A DNA stretch of 64,000 bases from CAYNRA01 sp046293395 (lineage in GTDB: Bacteria > Bacteroidota > Bacteroidia > Cytophagales > Spirosomataceae), in assembly GCA_046293395.1 (NCBI GenBank), contig JBKBOU010000003.1:62001-126000 (forward strand), in the 5' to 3' direction. Position 1 is the first letter of the stretch. Each line of letters starts with the position of its first letter. A program made the position numbers and the translations under genes. Shown here piece after piece: positions 7,599 to 16,643 of this stretch. Below the pieces are notes generated by a model. That model did no database searches, was not told where the DNA came from, and saw only the letters and a list, made by a program, of their open reading frames with translations.

Positions 7599-8942
7599 CT
7601 ATTCTTCTTTTTTCTTAAATAATTGCCAAATTCCTTTCTTTTTTTCCGGCAGAGTCAACCCTGTTTTTTCAGAAAATAGCCTTCGTATGTCTTTCTCATA
7701 TCTTCTAAAAAACTCCGGATCAAAATTAGCTTTTTCCAACTCAACGAGTGCATAAGTCACGGTTTTCTCTTGCTTTATCCATTCTTCCCAAACATTCTGG
7801 CGCATCCGAATACCAAAACTATGGCAACCAACCAACGTCAAGTCTCTCTTTCGATATACGATTCGAACACACTTGTTTTCCGTTGGGTGCATCCACAAAA
7901 ATGAGTACATATCTTCCTCTAAAAAAGCAGGGACACGACCGTATATTTGATATTCTATGTCAAAAAATTTCGCTGAATTAAAGAATATTCCCGGTGAATA
8001 TTTCTTAGACTGTGGATTCAGACAATTTTCTGCTACTACTTCTCCCATTTTACGTCCTGTGTACCAAATTTGTTCAACGGCTCTTCGGTGTTCGTCTGGG
8101 TTACGTAATTGCACACAATCTCCGGCGGCAAAAACATTTGGCCAAGATGTTTCGAGGTATTCATTCACAACGATTCCTCTTTCAATATTCAAATCTGTTC
8201 CTTTCAGCCAAGACACGTTGGGTTGTACCCCAATGGTTACGCCCAAAAAATCAGCAAAAAGCCTTTGCCCTCCTTTTAATACAACTGAACCAATTTCAGC
8301 TGCATGTTCTTTGGCATGTATTTCAGCTATTTCTTGATTAAAAAGTAGTTTTAGTCCATGTGATTCCAGATGCTTCGTAATCATTTTCGATTCTTCCGTA
8401 GGCAAAACATTGCGCCAAAAACTATCCTCCCGAACAATCATCGTTACTTTTTTCTCTCTGGATAACAGCATTTCAGCCAGCTCTACTCCTATCAATCCAC
8501 CACCTACAATAACAGCTTCTTCAATGGCTGAGGTTCTTGCTTCCAATGCTTCCAAGTCTTGAAAACTATACAAACCCTGAATACCTTTCAGATTCTCATT
8601 TTTAAGCCCTAATTGAATAGGCTTAGAACCAACTGCCAAGATTAGTTTTGTATAAGATACCCATTGATTTGACTGACTCAAAAAAACACGTTGCTCCTCT
8701 TTATCAATGTTCGTTACCCAATCTTGAACAAGTTCAATGGCATTTTTTTTCCAAAAACCATCTTCATACGGCTTCGTATGTTCGTATTTCATTTGCCCCA
8801 TATAGATATACATGAGAGCCGTTCTTGAAAAGAAATGGGGAGTTTCCCCTGAAATGACGATAATCCTTTCTTGACTTTTCTTTCGAATGTGACGCGCAGC
8901 AGTAATTCCGCTTATCCCATTCCCGATGATTATAATTGCCAT
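7599..8942 (-). CDS. FAD-dependent NAD(P)H oxidoreductase, pyridine nucleotide-disulfide family
   Basis: A 447-residue flavoprotein. It has an N-terminal FAD-binding dinucleotide fold (IIIIGNGISGITAARHI), a central NAD(P)-binding fold (AVIVGGGLIGVELAEML, about residue 142), and the second FAD contact VFAAGDCVQL. There is no CxxxxC redox disulfide, so it resembles ferredoxin/rubredoxin or nitrite-reductase-type reductases more than thioredoxin reductase. It is followed one base later by the polyferredoxin gene, making electron transfer from NAD(P)H to the Fe-S clusters the natural reading. The last 40 residues are charged and not recognised. Confidence 0.8.
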   Translation of the reverse strand: MAIIIIGNGISGITAARHIRKKSQERIIVISGETPHFFSRTALMYIYMGQMKYEHTKPYEDGFWKKNAIELVQDWVTNIDKEEQRVFLSQSNQWVSYTKLILAVGSKPIQLGLKNENLKGIQGLYSFQDLEALEARTSAIEEAVIVGGGLIGVELAEMLLSREKKVTMIVREDSFWRNVLPTEESKMITKHLESHGLKLLFNQEIAEIHAKEHAAEIGSVVLKGGQRLFADFLGVTIGVQPNVSWLKGTDLNIERGIVVNEYLETSWPNVFAAGDCVQLRNPDEHRRAVEQIWYTGRKMGEVVAENCLNPQSKKYSPGIFFNSAKFFDIEYQIYGRVPAFLEEDMYSFLWMHPTENKCVRIVYRKRDLTLVGCHSFGIRMRQNVWEEWIKQEKTVTYALVELEKANFDPEFFRRYEKDIRRLFSEKTGLTLPEKKKGIWQLFKKKEE

Positions 8943-9000
8943 CTGTAAATCTAAATAAGTGTAAACTAAATACGAATAAAATGAACGAATAGCTTATAAA

Positions 9001-9042
9001 TAAAAAGCTCACCCCCGTTTGAACACTGGAGCGAGCTTTTTA
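9001..9042 (-). terminator. Terminator after ctlX
   Basis: TAAAAAGCTC at 9001-9010 pairs with GAGCTTTTTA at 9033-9042. It lies just beyond the ctlX stop and gives a hairpin flanked by A and T runs, closing the arginine deiminase/ctlX unit. Confidence 0.6.
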
Positions 9043-9058
9043 CTACTCGGTACAAAAA

Positions 9059-9994
9059 TTACTTTTCAACCAAATGGATTTCAGCCAGCATACACCGAGC
9101 GGACCCACCCCCACATTTCTCAATCATATCCAAATCGAAATGCATGATTTCAGCATAATCGTCTAATTCATCGATTTGTGCCTTTGACAAAGATTGATAC
9201 GCCCTAGTGGACATTACAAGCATCCTGTGTCCATTCTTTTTACTAATTAAAAGCATGTTTCCCGCAAAATTAGCCATCTGTTCTAATGTAATTGGAATGA
9301 TGTGCTTTCCACTTTTTTCCAAAATATCTCGGACTTGTAATCGTTCATCTGGATTTGTAATCGCATCCAAACAAACTACTGCAAACGTATTTCCGATACA
9401 CATCATGACATTTGTATGATAGATTGGCAAATTATTTTGGTCATGCGCTTGAAACTTGACAATCTTGTAGCCGTTCATTTGCTTTGCCCAAGCAGCCAGA
9501 ACATCTTCGTTTGTACGAGAAGATAAACAGGCATAGGCAATTCTGTGCATTCTGTCAAGAACGAGACTACCAGTTCCTTCCAAAAATTTTTCTTCCCCCT
9601 CAAAATGGCTAAAATCGAGGACAACATCTACCTGAAAATCTTTTTGAAGTGCATGAATAATATCCATTCGTCGTTCTGCACGTCTGTTTTCAGCTTGCAT
9701 TGGATACAATACCACTTTTCCGCTGTGGTGAAAAGACACCCAATTATTTGGAAAGATACTATCTGGAGAGAACGAATCTGCGACATCATCAAAAACGATG
9801 ACGTTTACGCCAGCAGATTTCAAACGATCAGCCATTTCGTCAAACTCACGAAGCGCGTCCGCTTGTGTTAAACTTGGCTGTAATTCGTGTGCAGAAGCAT
9901 CTTGAAAAGCATTTGAAGAGGCAGTTTCTTGATTAAACTTAAACTGTACAGGTCTAATCATCAATAAGTTATAAGTTGCTTGAGCTTGTATCAT
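9059..9994 (-). CDS. ctlX: Citrulline utilisation hydrolase-type protein (CtlX family)
   Basis: A 311-residue member of the guanidino-group-modifying superfamily. Visible markers are the N-terminal MIRPVQFKFNQETASSN, the substrate region PNNWVSFH (about residue 102), the histidine in IYHTNVMM, and the C-terminal GGGSARCM with the nucleophilic cysteine. Length and the MIRPxxFxxNxET start match CtlX-like proteins common in Bacteroidota, linked to citrulline catabolism. It lies 24 bases after a second superfamily member and shares its promoter. The exact substrate is inferred from family membership, not seen. Confidence 0.8.
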   Translation of the reverse strand: MIQAQATYNLLMIRPVQFKFNQETASSNAFQDASAHELQPSLTQADALREFDEMADRLKSAGVNVIVFDDVADSFSPDSIFPNNWVSFHHSGKVVLYPMQAENRRAERRMDIIHALQKDFQVDVVLDFSHFEGEEKFLEGTGSLVLDRMHRIAYACLSSRTNEDVLAAWAKQMNGYKIVKFQAHDQNNLPIYHTNVMMCIGNTFAVVCLDAITNPDERLQVRDILEKSGKHIIPITLEQMANFAGNMLLISKKNGHRMLVMSTRAYQSLSKAQIDELDDYAEIMHFDLDMIEKCGGGSARCMLAEIHLVEK

Positions 9995-10018
9995 ACATTT
10001 TAAAATTTTAAGTTTGGA

Positions 10019-11488
10019 TTAAAGTTGTGAACGAAGTAAAGGTAAACTCATACAATGCGAACCACCTCTAGCTCTGGATAATTCAGCGGAGGGCAAAAGT
10101 ATGATGGTATTTTCGAGGGTTTCTGGTGACAAGTTACCTAATTCAAATTGAATCAATAGGTCTTTCACTCCAATTGTTTGAAACCCAGCCTGCCGAAACG
10201 CCTCTGACGTATAGTCATTCCGGTCATATCCAACAGCCACTCCTTCTTTCAAGACGAGTAAATTACACGAATCCGTCCACTGCTCTCGTGCACCATACGG
10301 GAACAGATTATTTCCGGAGTAAACGAATTGAACAGGTTCTTCGGATTTCAAGTCTTTTTCAGAAATATACCGCAACAAATCTTCCAAATTATCAAAATTT
10401 CTATATTTCACCTCCCCGTCTTCTTTATAAAACTGCTTGATTAGCAATTCTTCATGAATTGGTCTTTGTCCTAGTTCATCCCAAATGAAATCTTTTTTTG
10501 CCTGTTCATTTGTTCTACCCAGAGAACCGAGCAAGACCCAAACATTGCGTTTTATTTGCGTAAATATCGTATCTATGTGCATGTAATCACGTTTAGCTGG
10601 TATTTTTACCAATGTTACTTTTTGCACAATATCCTTTTGAAATAGCTTGCGAATGACCTGTCTGGCTGCTTCTACCGAAGTCCGCTCACTGATTCCAATC
10701 AACAAATGAGAAGGTGCAACCATCATGACATCTCCTCCTTCCAATGTATCTATTCTACTCTCTTGTTCTTCTTCTGGCAATAAAAAATGTTCTTCATCTT
10801 CTTCAATTTCAATAATTTTATCCTTTAAACTTTCAAATAAAGGGTGATTGAAGAAAATGTATTTTGCCAATAAAGACTCTCTAGAACGTGCAATTCGAGC
10901 TGGTTTATTCAGCAATATATGGTCATTAATGACAATTCCTATATCTCGCGTAAAAATCAAATTTGGAACAGGCGGAAAAAACATTTCTCCGTTTTCAGCA
11001 ATGCCGGTAATGAGTAATTTTGCTAAACTTACTGGAGACAAGAGCAAAAAACTCTGGGTTTCACCATAACTACATTCTTCAATAGCACCTACGGCAGCTA
11101 CTAACTGAACTTTGACTTCAGGAATGGAAAGAATATCAACCAGTAATTTTTCAAACTCTATCACCTTTTCCGAATTAAAATAAGCAGGATGGGAAGGCTT
11201 AAAAAAAGACCTTGATTTGTCTTCATCAATTGCGTTTAACTTTCCTGCTACTTTGTCGGAATCCAGAAAATAAAGCAATAATTTAACATAGTAATCATAC
11301 TCTTCTCTTCTCATGGTATCGAGGTGAACAATGTCCTCGAAGAGCCAATCTTGCGCTTTGGAAGGCACAACTTTGCCCAAACCACTGTCTGGACTATGAA
11401 TAATTAGTCGCTTTAGTCGAGCAACTTCTGTGGATACAAAAATCTCTTTGTTTTCCTGTTTTGGGGAAAAATTGGTTGTAGAATACAT
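10019..11488 (-). CDS. Arginine deiminase-family protein
   Basis: A 489-residue amidinotransferase-fold protein, longer than the classic ~410-residue arginine deiminases. Supporting motifs are FTRDIGIVINDHILL, RIDTLEGGDVMMV with the catalytic acidic/His region, MHIDTIFTQI with the catalytic histidine, and the C-terminal RARGGSHCMSLPL containing the nucleophilic cysteine. It should hydrolyse arginine, or a close relative, to citrulline and ammonia in the cytoplasm. Pairing with CtlX suggests a catabolic route through citrulline. It is the first gene of a two-gene operon with a well-formed promoter at 11632-11661. Confidence 0.8.
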   Translation of the reverse strand: MYSTTNFSPKQENKEIFVSTEVARLKRLIIHSPDSGLGKVVPSKAQDWLFEDIVHLDTMRREEYDYYVKLLLYFLDSDKVAGKLNAIDEDKSRSFFKPSHPAYFNSEKVIEFEKLLVDILSIPEVKVQLVAAVGAIEECSYGETQSFLLLSPVSLAKLLITGIAENGEMFFPPVPNLIFTRDIGIVINDHILLNKPARIARSRESLLAKYIFFNHPLFESLKDKIIEIEEDEEHFLLPEEEQESRIDTLEGGDVMMVAPSHLLIGISERTSVEAARQVIRKLFQKDIVQKVTLVKIPAKRDYMHIDTIFTQIKRNVWVLLGSLGRTNEQAKKDFIWDELGQRPIHEELLIKQFYKEDGEVKYRNFDNLEDLLRYISEKDLKSEEPVQFVYSGNNLFPYGAREQWTDSCNLLVLKEGVAVGYDRNDYTSEAFRQAGFQTIGVKDLLIQFELGNLSPETLENTIILLPSAELSRARGGSHCMSLPLLRSQL

Positions 11489-11631
11489 CTTGTTTATTGC
11501 ATTTTAAGGGTAAAAAATCGAGTCACGACTTTCCCCTTACATAAACCCAAATTGAGCCATGTAATACAATAAACGAAGTAAATGGACGGTGGAGTGATTA
11601 TCCATTCGATAAATCATACTTTTAATACTTG

Positions 11632-11661
11632 CAAAAATATAATTTTATCTTAGAAATACAA
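11632..11661 (-). promoter_or_regulatory. Promoter of the arginine deiminase-ctlX operon
   Basis: On the minus strand TTG (11659-11661) is followed after 19 bases by TATTTTTG (11632-11639), an excellent match to the Bacteroidota sigma-ABfr promoter (TTG-N19-TAnnTTTG). The predicted leader is about 135 bases long. Confidence 0.7.
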
Positions 11662-11676
11662 CAGTTGATGAATAAT

Positions 11677-12048
11677 CTATTGGTTAATATCTGGTTCGGG
11701 GAAACCTTCGAGGGTAATGCGTGCGCGGTGACAGACACCACCAATGGGAGGGTTAAGTTTTGAGACAGAAACGACGATTGTTCCGATTTTTGTTTTCTTT
11801 CGGACTTTCTGAATGATTTCTCTGGCTACGTGTTCGAGTAATTTATGCTTTTCTTGCATTACAGAAGCTACGCAGGCATAAAGCATTTCGTAGTTTATTG
11901 TTGCTAGTAACTCGTCTGTTTCAGCCGGAATAGTCAAATCGGTATCAATACGAATATCTACTTCATACCGATTTCCTATTTTTTGCTCTTCTTCATAATA
12001 GCCATGATAAGCAAAAAAAGACATTCCTTCAAGTGCAATACTACCCAT
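11677..12048 (-). CDS. folB: Dihydroneopterin aldolase
   Basis: A 123-residue protein with FolB-family motifs: GMSFFAYHGYYEEEQKIGN at the N-terminus (tyrosine and glutamate of the active site), YEVDIRID, INYEMLYACV, LLEHVAREI and VSKLNPPIGG with the conserved lysine. It converts dihydroneopterin to 6-hydroxymethyl-dihydropterin in folate synthesis. It starts 25 bases after the DivIVA-type gene and is likely cotranscribed with it; no other folate gene is adjacent. Confidence 0.92.
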   Translation of the reverse strand: MGSIALEGMSFFAYHGYYEEEQKIGNRYEVDIRIDTDLTIPAETDELLATINYEMLYACVASVMQEKHKLLEHVAREIIQKVRKKTKIGTIVVSVSKLNPPIGGVCHRARITLEGFPEPDINQ

Positions 12049-12073
12049 TTGGTTAACCTAGTTGAAAAATCAG

Positions 12074-13510
12074 TTAGAGATTGTCAAAAAACGAACCTGT
12101 TTGGTCATTGCGTCGAGAATCATTCAAAATATCACCTAAACGCAAGACATGACCGTTATTTTCTTTGCTTTTTCCATTCTGTTTGCCATCTTGAATCATC
12201 GAGGAGCGCAAAGACTGAATAATGCTATTGGTTTTATCTTCGTAATCTACAGATTCGTCCAGTGCTTTTCCATTCATTTTTGCGACTACCTTCGGCTTTT
12301 CAGTCTCATGCGCGGGCTCTACAAAAGTTGTTATTTCTTTTAAAGAAACGATTTTTGGTTCAGCTTGTGTATTCGATGGGGAGGAAGCAGGAGCTTGTGT
12401 ATATACAGAAGAAGACGAACTCGAGGAATTATTTGTTTGAGAATGTCCTTCGTCTTGTTTGGTTACATTATTTCCTTTGGCTAGAGCGAGCGCCATTTGT
12501 ATCCATCCTGTTACGTCAAAACTCTCTGTTTTATGACCCAATTGAGTAAGTACCTCATGTACTTTGTATGGGGGTAAACAAGATAACGCTCTAAAAGTGG
12601 TAATTCCAGCAATAACAAGACTCTCACTAATTTCTTGAGTAATTCCAGAGATAATAGTGAAATCATCTTTTAATGGGTTGTGTACAATAGGTTGTTCCAC
12701 GTACTCACTTTTCTCTTCTTGCGTTACCGAATCATACCTGTTTGGCGTTTGCATTGCGTCTTCAGTATGTTCTTCGTCAACAACTACTGAAAAAGCATTT
12801 GCGTCATGAGAAAGAAGAGCCTCGTTCTCAACAAAAGAATCCGAAGAGTTTTCTATGTGATTAGTTGGTTCCATTTCAGGAGAAAAAGCAGCCGTAGGTT
12901 GAGCCGTTTCTTTCGGTGTCAAGAAATCTTGACTTGGTAGCTCTGCGATAAACCTATCCGCTTCATTGAACTTTCTTTCGAGTACTTCCGGGTCAAAATT
13001 ACCTTCGAAAGTAGTAACATTCTCTAATGTAGCATTTGCCAGACTTTTCAATTCCACAACGAGATGATTTCGGTAATTCTCCAACGTTTTGAAATCTCTT
13101 TCAAGCTGCTTCATTTCTTTTAATGTCGTATCCCTTAGTTTAAATACCTCTGCATTACTTTCTGTCCGGATACGTTCGGCTTCCATGTAGGCTTCTGCAA
13201 GGATTTGTTCTGCCTTTGTGGCTGCCTCTTGGAGGTTTTTATCTGCCTGATAAGTTGCTTGTTCTATAGTCGTTTGCGCGGTATCTTCAGCCGTTTTTAA
13301 GGCTTTGAATAGCGTACTTTGAATATCTCTAAATTTATTAGCTTCTTTTTCAGCGATTTCTAACTGCATACGAAGCATTTTACTTTCGTCAACAATCCTC
13401 TCCCATTCAGAAGATAGATTGGACAAGAAAGCATCAACTTGTTCGGGTAAGTATCCCCGAAAGGTTTTTTCAAACTGTTGTTTTCGTATCTCAAGCGGAG
13501 TGATTTTCAT
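12074..13510 (-). CDS. DivIVA-domain coiled-coil protein with helix-hairpin-helix-like region
   Basis: A 478-residue protein. Residues 1-~60 match the DivIVA membrane-curvature domain (MKITPLEIRKQQFEKTFRGY, then LPEQVDAFL), followed by a long coiled coil to about residue 165 rich in E, K, A and Q. An acidic, Ser/Thr-rich linker follows, then around 280-345 a compact segment (ISGITQEISESLVIAGITTF ... VHEVLTQLG) that looks like a helix-hairpin-helix of the type in some nucleic-acid-binding proteins. The tail is polar and low-complexity, with a serine run. A polar-scaffold role follows from the DivIVA family; the function of the HhH-like part is unknown. A TAcaTTTG box lies at 13551-13558. Confidence 0.75.
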   Translation of the reverse strand: MKITPLEIRKQQFEKTFRGYLPEQVDAFLSNLSSEWERIVDESKMLRMQLEIAEKEANKFRDIQSTLFKALKTAEDTAQTTIEQATYQADKNLQEAATKAEQILAEAYMEAERIRTESNAEVFKLRDTTLKEMKQLERDFKTLENYRNHLVVELKSLANATLENVTTFEGNFDPEVLERKFNEADRFIAELPSQDFLTPKETAQPTAAFSPEMEPTNHIENSSDSFVENEALLSHDANAFSVVVDEEHTEDAMQTPNRYDSVTQEEKSEYVEQPIVHNPLKDDFTIISGITQEISESLVIAGITTFRALSCLPPYKVHEVLTQLGHKTESFDVTGWIQMALALAKGNNVTKQDEGHSQTNNSSSSSSSVYTQAPASSPSNTQAEPKIVSLKEITTFVEPAHETEKPKVVAKMNGKALDESVDYEDKTNSIIQSLRSSMIQDGKQNGKSKENNGHVLRLGDILNDSRRNDQTGSFFDNL

Positions 13511-13550
13511 AATTCGCTGAAATTTATATGTTTAAGGAACAATTGGTAAA

Positions 13551-13558
13551 CAAATGTA
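13551..13558 (-). promoter_or_regulatory. -7 promoter element for the DivIVA-folB unit
   Basis: Reads TACATTTG on the minus strand, about 41 bases upstream of the DivIVA gene start. Only this element is recognisable; the -33 region has no clear TTG. Confidence 0.45.
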
Positions 13559-13614
13559 TTGATATTACTTGTTTTTACCAATAAACCCCACGTTTCTATC
13601 CTAAAATTATCTAC

Positions 13615-14547
13615 TTAAATTTGAGAAAAGTCGATTTTCCAATGAGAGATAGTACGATCATCACTTGCTGTTAGGAGCGTACTTTCATTTTGCCACATCA
13701 CCTTATTTACAGATGTACCGTGCCCAGCGTGTCTCCCTTTATCAATTACTTTTACCAATTGATAGGTGGTCATATCCCAGATTTTGACTGACTTATCCAA
13801 ACTTCCTGTTGCCAACCATCTTCCATCATTACTCAAATCCATACTATTAATTGTGAATAAATGGGCTGGAATATGTTCTATTTGCTGACCAATTTCTTCT
13901 CCTAACTCCCAGAAAACCAAATGTGCATCTCTACCACCCGAAACAAGCCTATTCCCGTTTTCCATGTACTGGAGTGTAAAGACAGAGTTAGAATGTCCTT
14001 CAAGTGTGTAGATAACTTCACCTGTATGAATATCTAAAACATAGATTAATCCATCAGAACAACCTAAAATAACCCTTCCTTCTTTTTCCTGAACAGCGAG
14101 AGAACGAATACTTTTGGTAGAGATTTTTTTCTGTTTTCGTTGAGTTCCAGAAAATCTGTCTAACCAAGTCAGGCGGCCAATACTATCACCTACCAATATA
14201 TACTCGCCAAAGTATTTCATATCAAATAATGCTACATTCCCAAATGCTGTACGATTCAACTCTTGTTTATTGACCAAATTGACGACATGAACACCATCGA
14301 AATTGTGGGCAATCCAAAGAAAATTGGTTTTGGGGTCAAAACATACCGTATATACAGAGTTTGTCACCTTTGCAACGGGTGTACCTAAATCTGGTGCAAG
14401 GGTATTCCAGCGAACTACATATCCATCTCCGGAGCAAGACAAAAAATCGGTCGTTACATCTAATCGGGATAGCCCATAAACCGCATCACGATGCCCTGTA
14501 TAGGAATCTATTTTTTCGACACGTATATTTGAACTAATAATTCCCAT
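13615..14547 (-). CDS. WD40 repeat protein
   Basis: A 310-residue protein made almost entirely of WD40 blades, enough for one seven-bladed propeller. Clear repeat ends include GYVVRWNTL, GLIYVLDIHTGEVIYTLEGH, DAHLVFWEL, KSVKIWDMTTYQLVKVI and RTISHWKID, with GH dipeptides such as TGHRDAVYGL and LEGHSNSVFTL opening blades. No signal peptide or TM segment is visible, so it is probably a cytoplasmic interaction scaffold. Neighbours do not reveal the partner: the phosphopantetheinyl transferase gene diverges from it 50 bases away. Confidence 0.85.
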   Translation of the reverse strand: MGIISSNIRVEKIDSYTGHRDAVYGLSRLDVTTDFLSCSGDGYVVRWNTLAPDLGTPVAKVTNSVYTVCFDPKTNFLWIAHNFDGVHVVNLVNKQELNRTAFGNVALFDMKYFGEYILVGDSIGRLTWLDRFSGTQRKQKKISTKSIRSLAVQEKEGRVILGCSDGLIYVLDIHTGEVIYTLEGHSNSVFTLQYMENGNRLVSGGRDAHLVFWELGEEIGQQIEHIPAHLFTINSMDLSNDGRWLATGSLDKSVKIWDMTTYQLVKVIDKGRHAGHGTSVNKVMWQNESTLLTASDDRTISHWKIDFSQI

Positions 14548-14597
14548 TTATAAATTTCGTTTTTTGCGCTTTTTACTACCTTTATTTTGACTGACCG

Positions 14598-15227
14598 ATG
14601 CCTTTATTATATAGCAAACATATATCTGAACAAACTGTTATCTACATTTGGGAAATCACAGAAACAGTTGAAGAGCTAGAGCAACTTACATCTCTTCCTT
14701 ACGTGCGCTCCCATACGCCTATTTCTGAAAAATCTCAAAAAGAGCAAATAGCAGCCAGAGCCTTACTTTCACATGCTTGCAATGAACTAAGTTTGCAGGT
14801 TACTGATATCCAAAAAGATGAATTCGGAAAACCATGGTTGGTGGGGAGTGACTGGCACTTTTCGGTTTCCCATACAGAGAGGTTTATAGCTATCGTATTA
14901 GATGCAAAAGACGCTGTCGGTATAGATTTGGAAAAACCTAGTCCGAAAGTTACCAAAGTATTGGCTCGCATTTGCTCAGAACAAGAAATACAAAGTGTCA
15001 AAGACTCAACTTTTGAACATTGCCTCTTGTGGTCTGCTAAGGAAGCACTCTATAAATTATATGGAAAGCGAAAAGTTGACTTTAAAAAACATCTCAAAAT
15101 TACCCGACATGAAACAACCTGGACTGGAAAAATCCAGCTAGACGAACACACATCTACAACCCACAATCTGTATATTTCTTGTTGGAAAGAAACATACTGT
15201 TTAGTTGTTGCATACGGACGGATTTAG
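14598..15227 (+). CDS. 4'-phosphopantetheinyl transferase superfamily protein
   Basis: A 209-residue Sfp/AcpT-type enzyme. The magnesium- and CoA-binding motifs are present: WHFSVSHTERFIAIVL, VGIDLEKPSPKV (aspartate and glutamate ligands) and LLWSAKEALYKLYGKRK. It transfers phosphopantetheine from CoA to a serine of an acyl carrier protein. No polyketide, peptide-synthetase or fatty-acid genes lie nearby, so the carrier protein is unknown. It converges on sufD across a weak terminator-like hairpin. Confidence 0.9.
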   Translation: MPLLYSKHISEQTVIYIWEITETVEELEQLTSLPYVRSHTPISEKSQKEQIAARALLSHACNELSLQVTDIQKDEFGKPWLVGSDWHFSVSHTERFIAIVLDAKDAVGIDLEKPSPKVTKVLARICSEQEIQSVKDSTFEHCLLWSAKEALYKLYGKRKVDFKKHLKITRHETTWTGKIQLDEHTSTTHNLYISCWKETYCLVVAYGRI

Positions 15228-15239
15228 AGACTGTACAAA

Positions 15240-15283
15240 AAAATAAGTCAACTCCACAGTTGTATGCAAAGTTAACTTATTTT
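15240..15283. terminator. Terminator-like hairpin between the phosphopantetheinyl transferase gene and sufD
   Basis: AAAATAAGTCAACT at 15240-15253 pairs with AGTTAACTTATTTT at 15270-15283 with one C-A mismatch and a 16-base loop. It is placed between two convergent stop codons and could serve both strands. The stem is AT-rich, so strength is doubtful. Confidence 0.45.
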
Positions 15284-15312
15284 GTAAATTTTACTACTAT
15301 TTTTAATTTTTT

Positions 15313-16605
15313 TTAAACAAGCTTCGTAGCTATCTTTTCTTCAATATACGTTTGAAGCATTTCAAGTTTAATTTGTGTAATTACGTCTCCTGCAAAAGCA
15401 AGTAATTGTAACTTAATTGCTTCTTCTTTGGGAATCCCACGTGCTTGCATGTAGAAGATAACATCATTGTCTAACTGCCCCGTTGTTGTTCCGTGTGAGC
15501 ATTTCACGTCATCCGCCCAAATTTCGAGTTGTGGCTTGGTGTTCATCGTTGCAGTATCGGACAAAAGAACATTCTTGCAGTTTTGATACGCATTGGTCTT
15601 TTGAGCATCTTCCTGCACGTAGATTTTTCCGTTAAACACACCCGTTGCTTGGTCTTTCAGAATACCTTTATACAATTCATTGCTTTGCGAATGCGGTTTT
15701 CTGTGATCTACCAAAGTATGGTTGTCCACATGTTCTTTGCCCGAAGGAACGTATAAGCCATACATATTCCCATCAATATTTGCCCCATCTACAGACAAAT
15801 GCAAGTTATTTCGTGTGAATAAACCACCAAGTGTCACCGTCGCTGAATAACAATAACTAGAATCTGCCTGATATACTTCTGTTGTTCCGATATGATGGCT
15901 CGTATCACCACCTTCTTGAATTTTGTAGTAATATATCTGCGCTTGGTCTGCTAACTTTATTTCTGTGACCACATTTGCGAAGGCTGTTTGATTGCCGATT
16001 GTATCAAAATGCTCCACAAGTTGAAGACTTGCACCTTTAGCCAAAGAAACTAAATTTCTTGTTTGGGCAAATGTATTTTCCTGCGTTGCATCAACCAAAT
16101 GGCGAACCACCACAGGGTTTTCGATTTGTGCATTTGCAGCCACCTGAATAACGATACCATCTTTTGCGTACGCCGTATTGAGAGCAGTGAAAGCCTCTGA
16201 CTCATCCTTGGTCAATGCCGCGAAGTTCTCATTCAAAAAACCGTTTTGCTCTGCTTGCGCTAAAGTCATTATCGTAAGACCTGAAGGCAAATTTGCAAGA
16301 TTTGACAGTGCAGGCACGAAATGACCGTTCACAAAAAAGAGAGTGGTATCCGTTAATTTCGGGAATGTGCTAGTTTGCAGATACTCAGTGGCTTCGGTTG
16401 ATACTTGTGGTGTGACGGAGAAAGTTTGTTTAACAAGCTTTGCCACGTTCGTGTATTTCCATTCTTCGTGCTTGGTTGTCGGAAAACCAAGTGCGTTGAA
16501 ATGGGCTTTTGCCACTTCTCTTTTGCTAGATAACGGAGAAGACATCGCGGGTAATTCGAGCATACCAGCTGCTAGAGAGGTATCTACCATATATTGTTCG
16601 TTCAT
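15313..16605 (-). CDS. sufD: Fe-S cluster assembly protein SufD
   Basis: A 430-residue member of the SufB/SufD beta-helix family. Supporting features are the N-terminal helical part with KHEEWKYTNVAKLV, and the C-terminal block VDHRKPHSQSNELYKGIL, GVFNGKIYVQEDAQKTNAYQ and VKCSHGTTTGQLD. SufD joins SufB and SufC in the scaffold complex that builds Fe-S clusters in the cytoplasm. The gene starts 38 bases after sufC. SufB, normally encoded next to sufC, is not adjacent here. Confidence 0.92.
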   Translation of the reverse strand: MNEQYMVDTSLAAGMLELPAMSSPLSSKREVAKAHFNALGFPTTKHEEWKYTNVAKLVKQTFSVTPQVSTEATEYLQTSTFPKLTDTTLFFVNGHFVPALSNLANLPSGLTIMTLAQAEQNGFLNENFAALTKDESEAFTALNTAYAKDGIVIQVAANAQIENPVVVRHLVDATQENTFAQTRNLVSLAKGASLQLVEHFDTIGNQTAFANVVTEIKLADQAQIYYYKIQEGGDTSHHIGTTEVYQADSSYCYSATVTLGGLFTRNNLHLSVDGANIDGNMYGLYVPSGKEHVDNHTLVDHRKPHSQSNELYKGILKDQATGVFNGKIYVQEDAQKTNAYQNCKNVLLSDTATMNTKPQLEIWADDVKCSHGTTTGQLDNDVIFYMQARGIPKEEAIKLQLLAFAGDVITQIKLEMLQTYIEEKIATKLV

Positions 16606-16643
16606 AAGTATATTCGTGTAAAAAACAAAAATGATAAATAGAA

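Noticed and set aside
7748..8341. Long plus-strand ORFs opposite the FAD oxidoreductase
   Set aside because: Shadow frames of a well-supported gene; no motifs.
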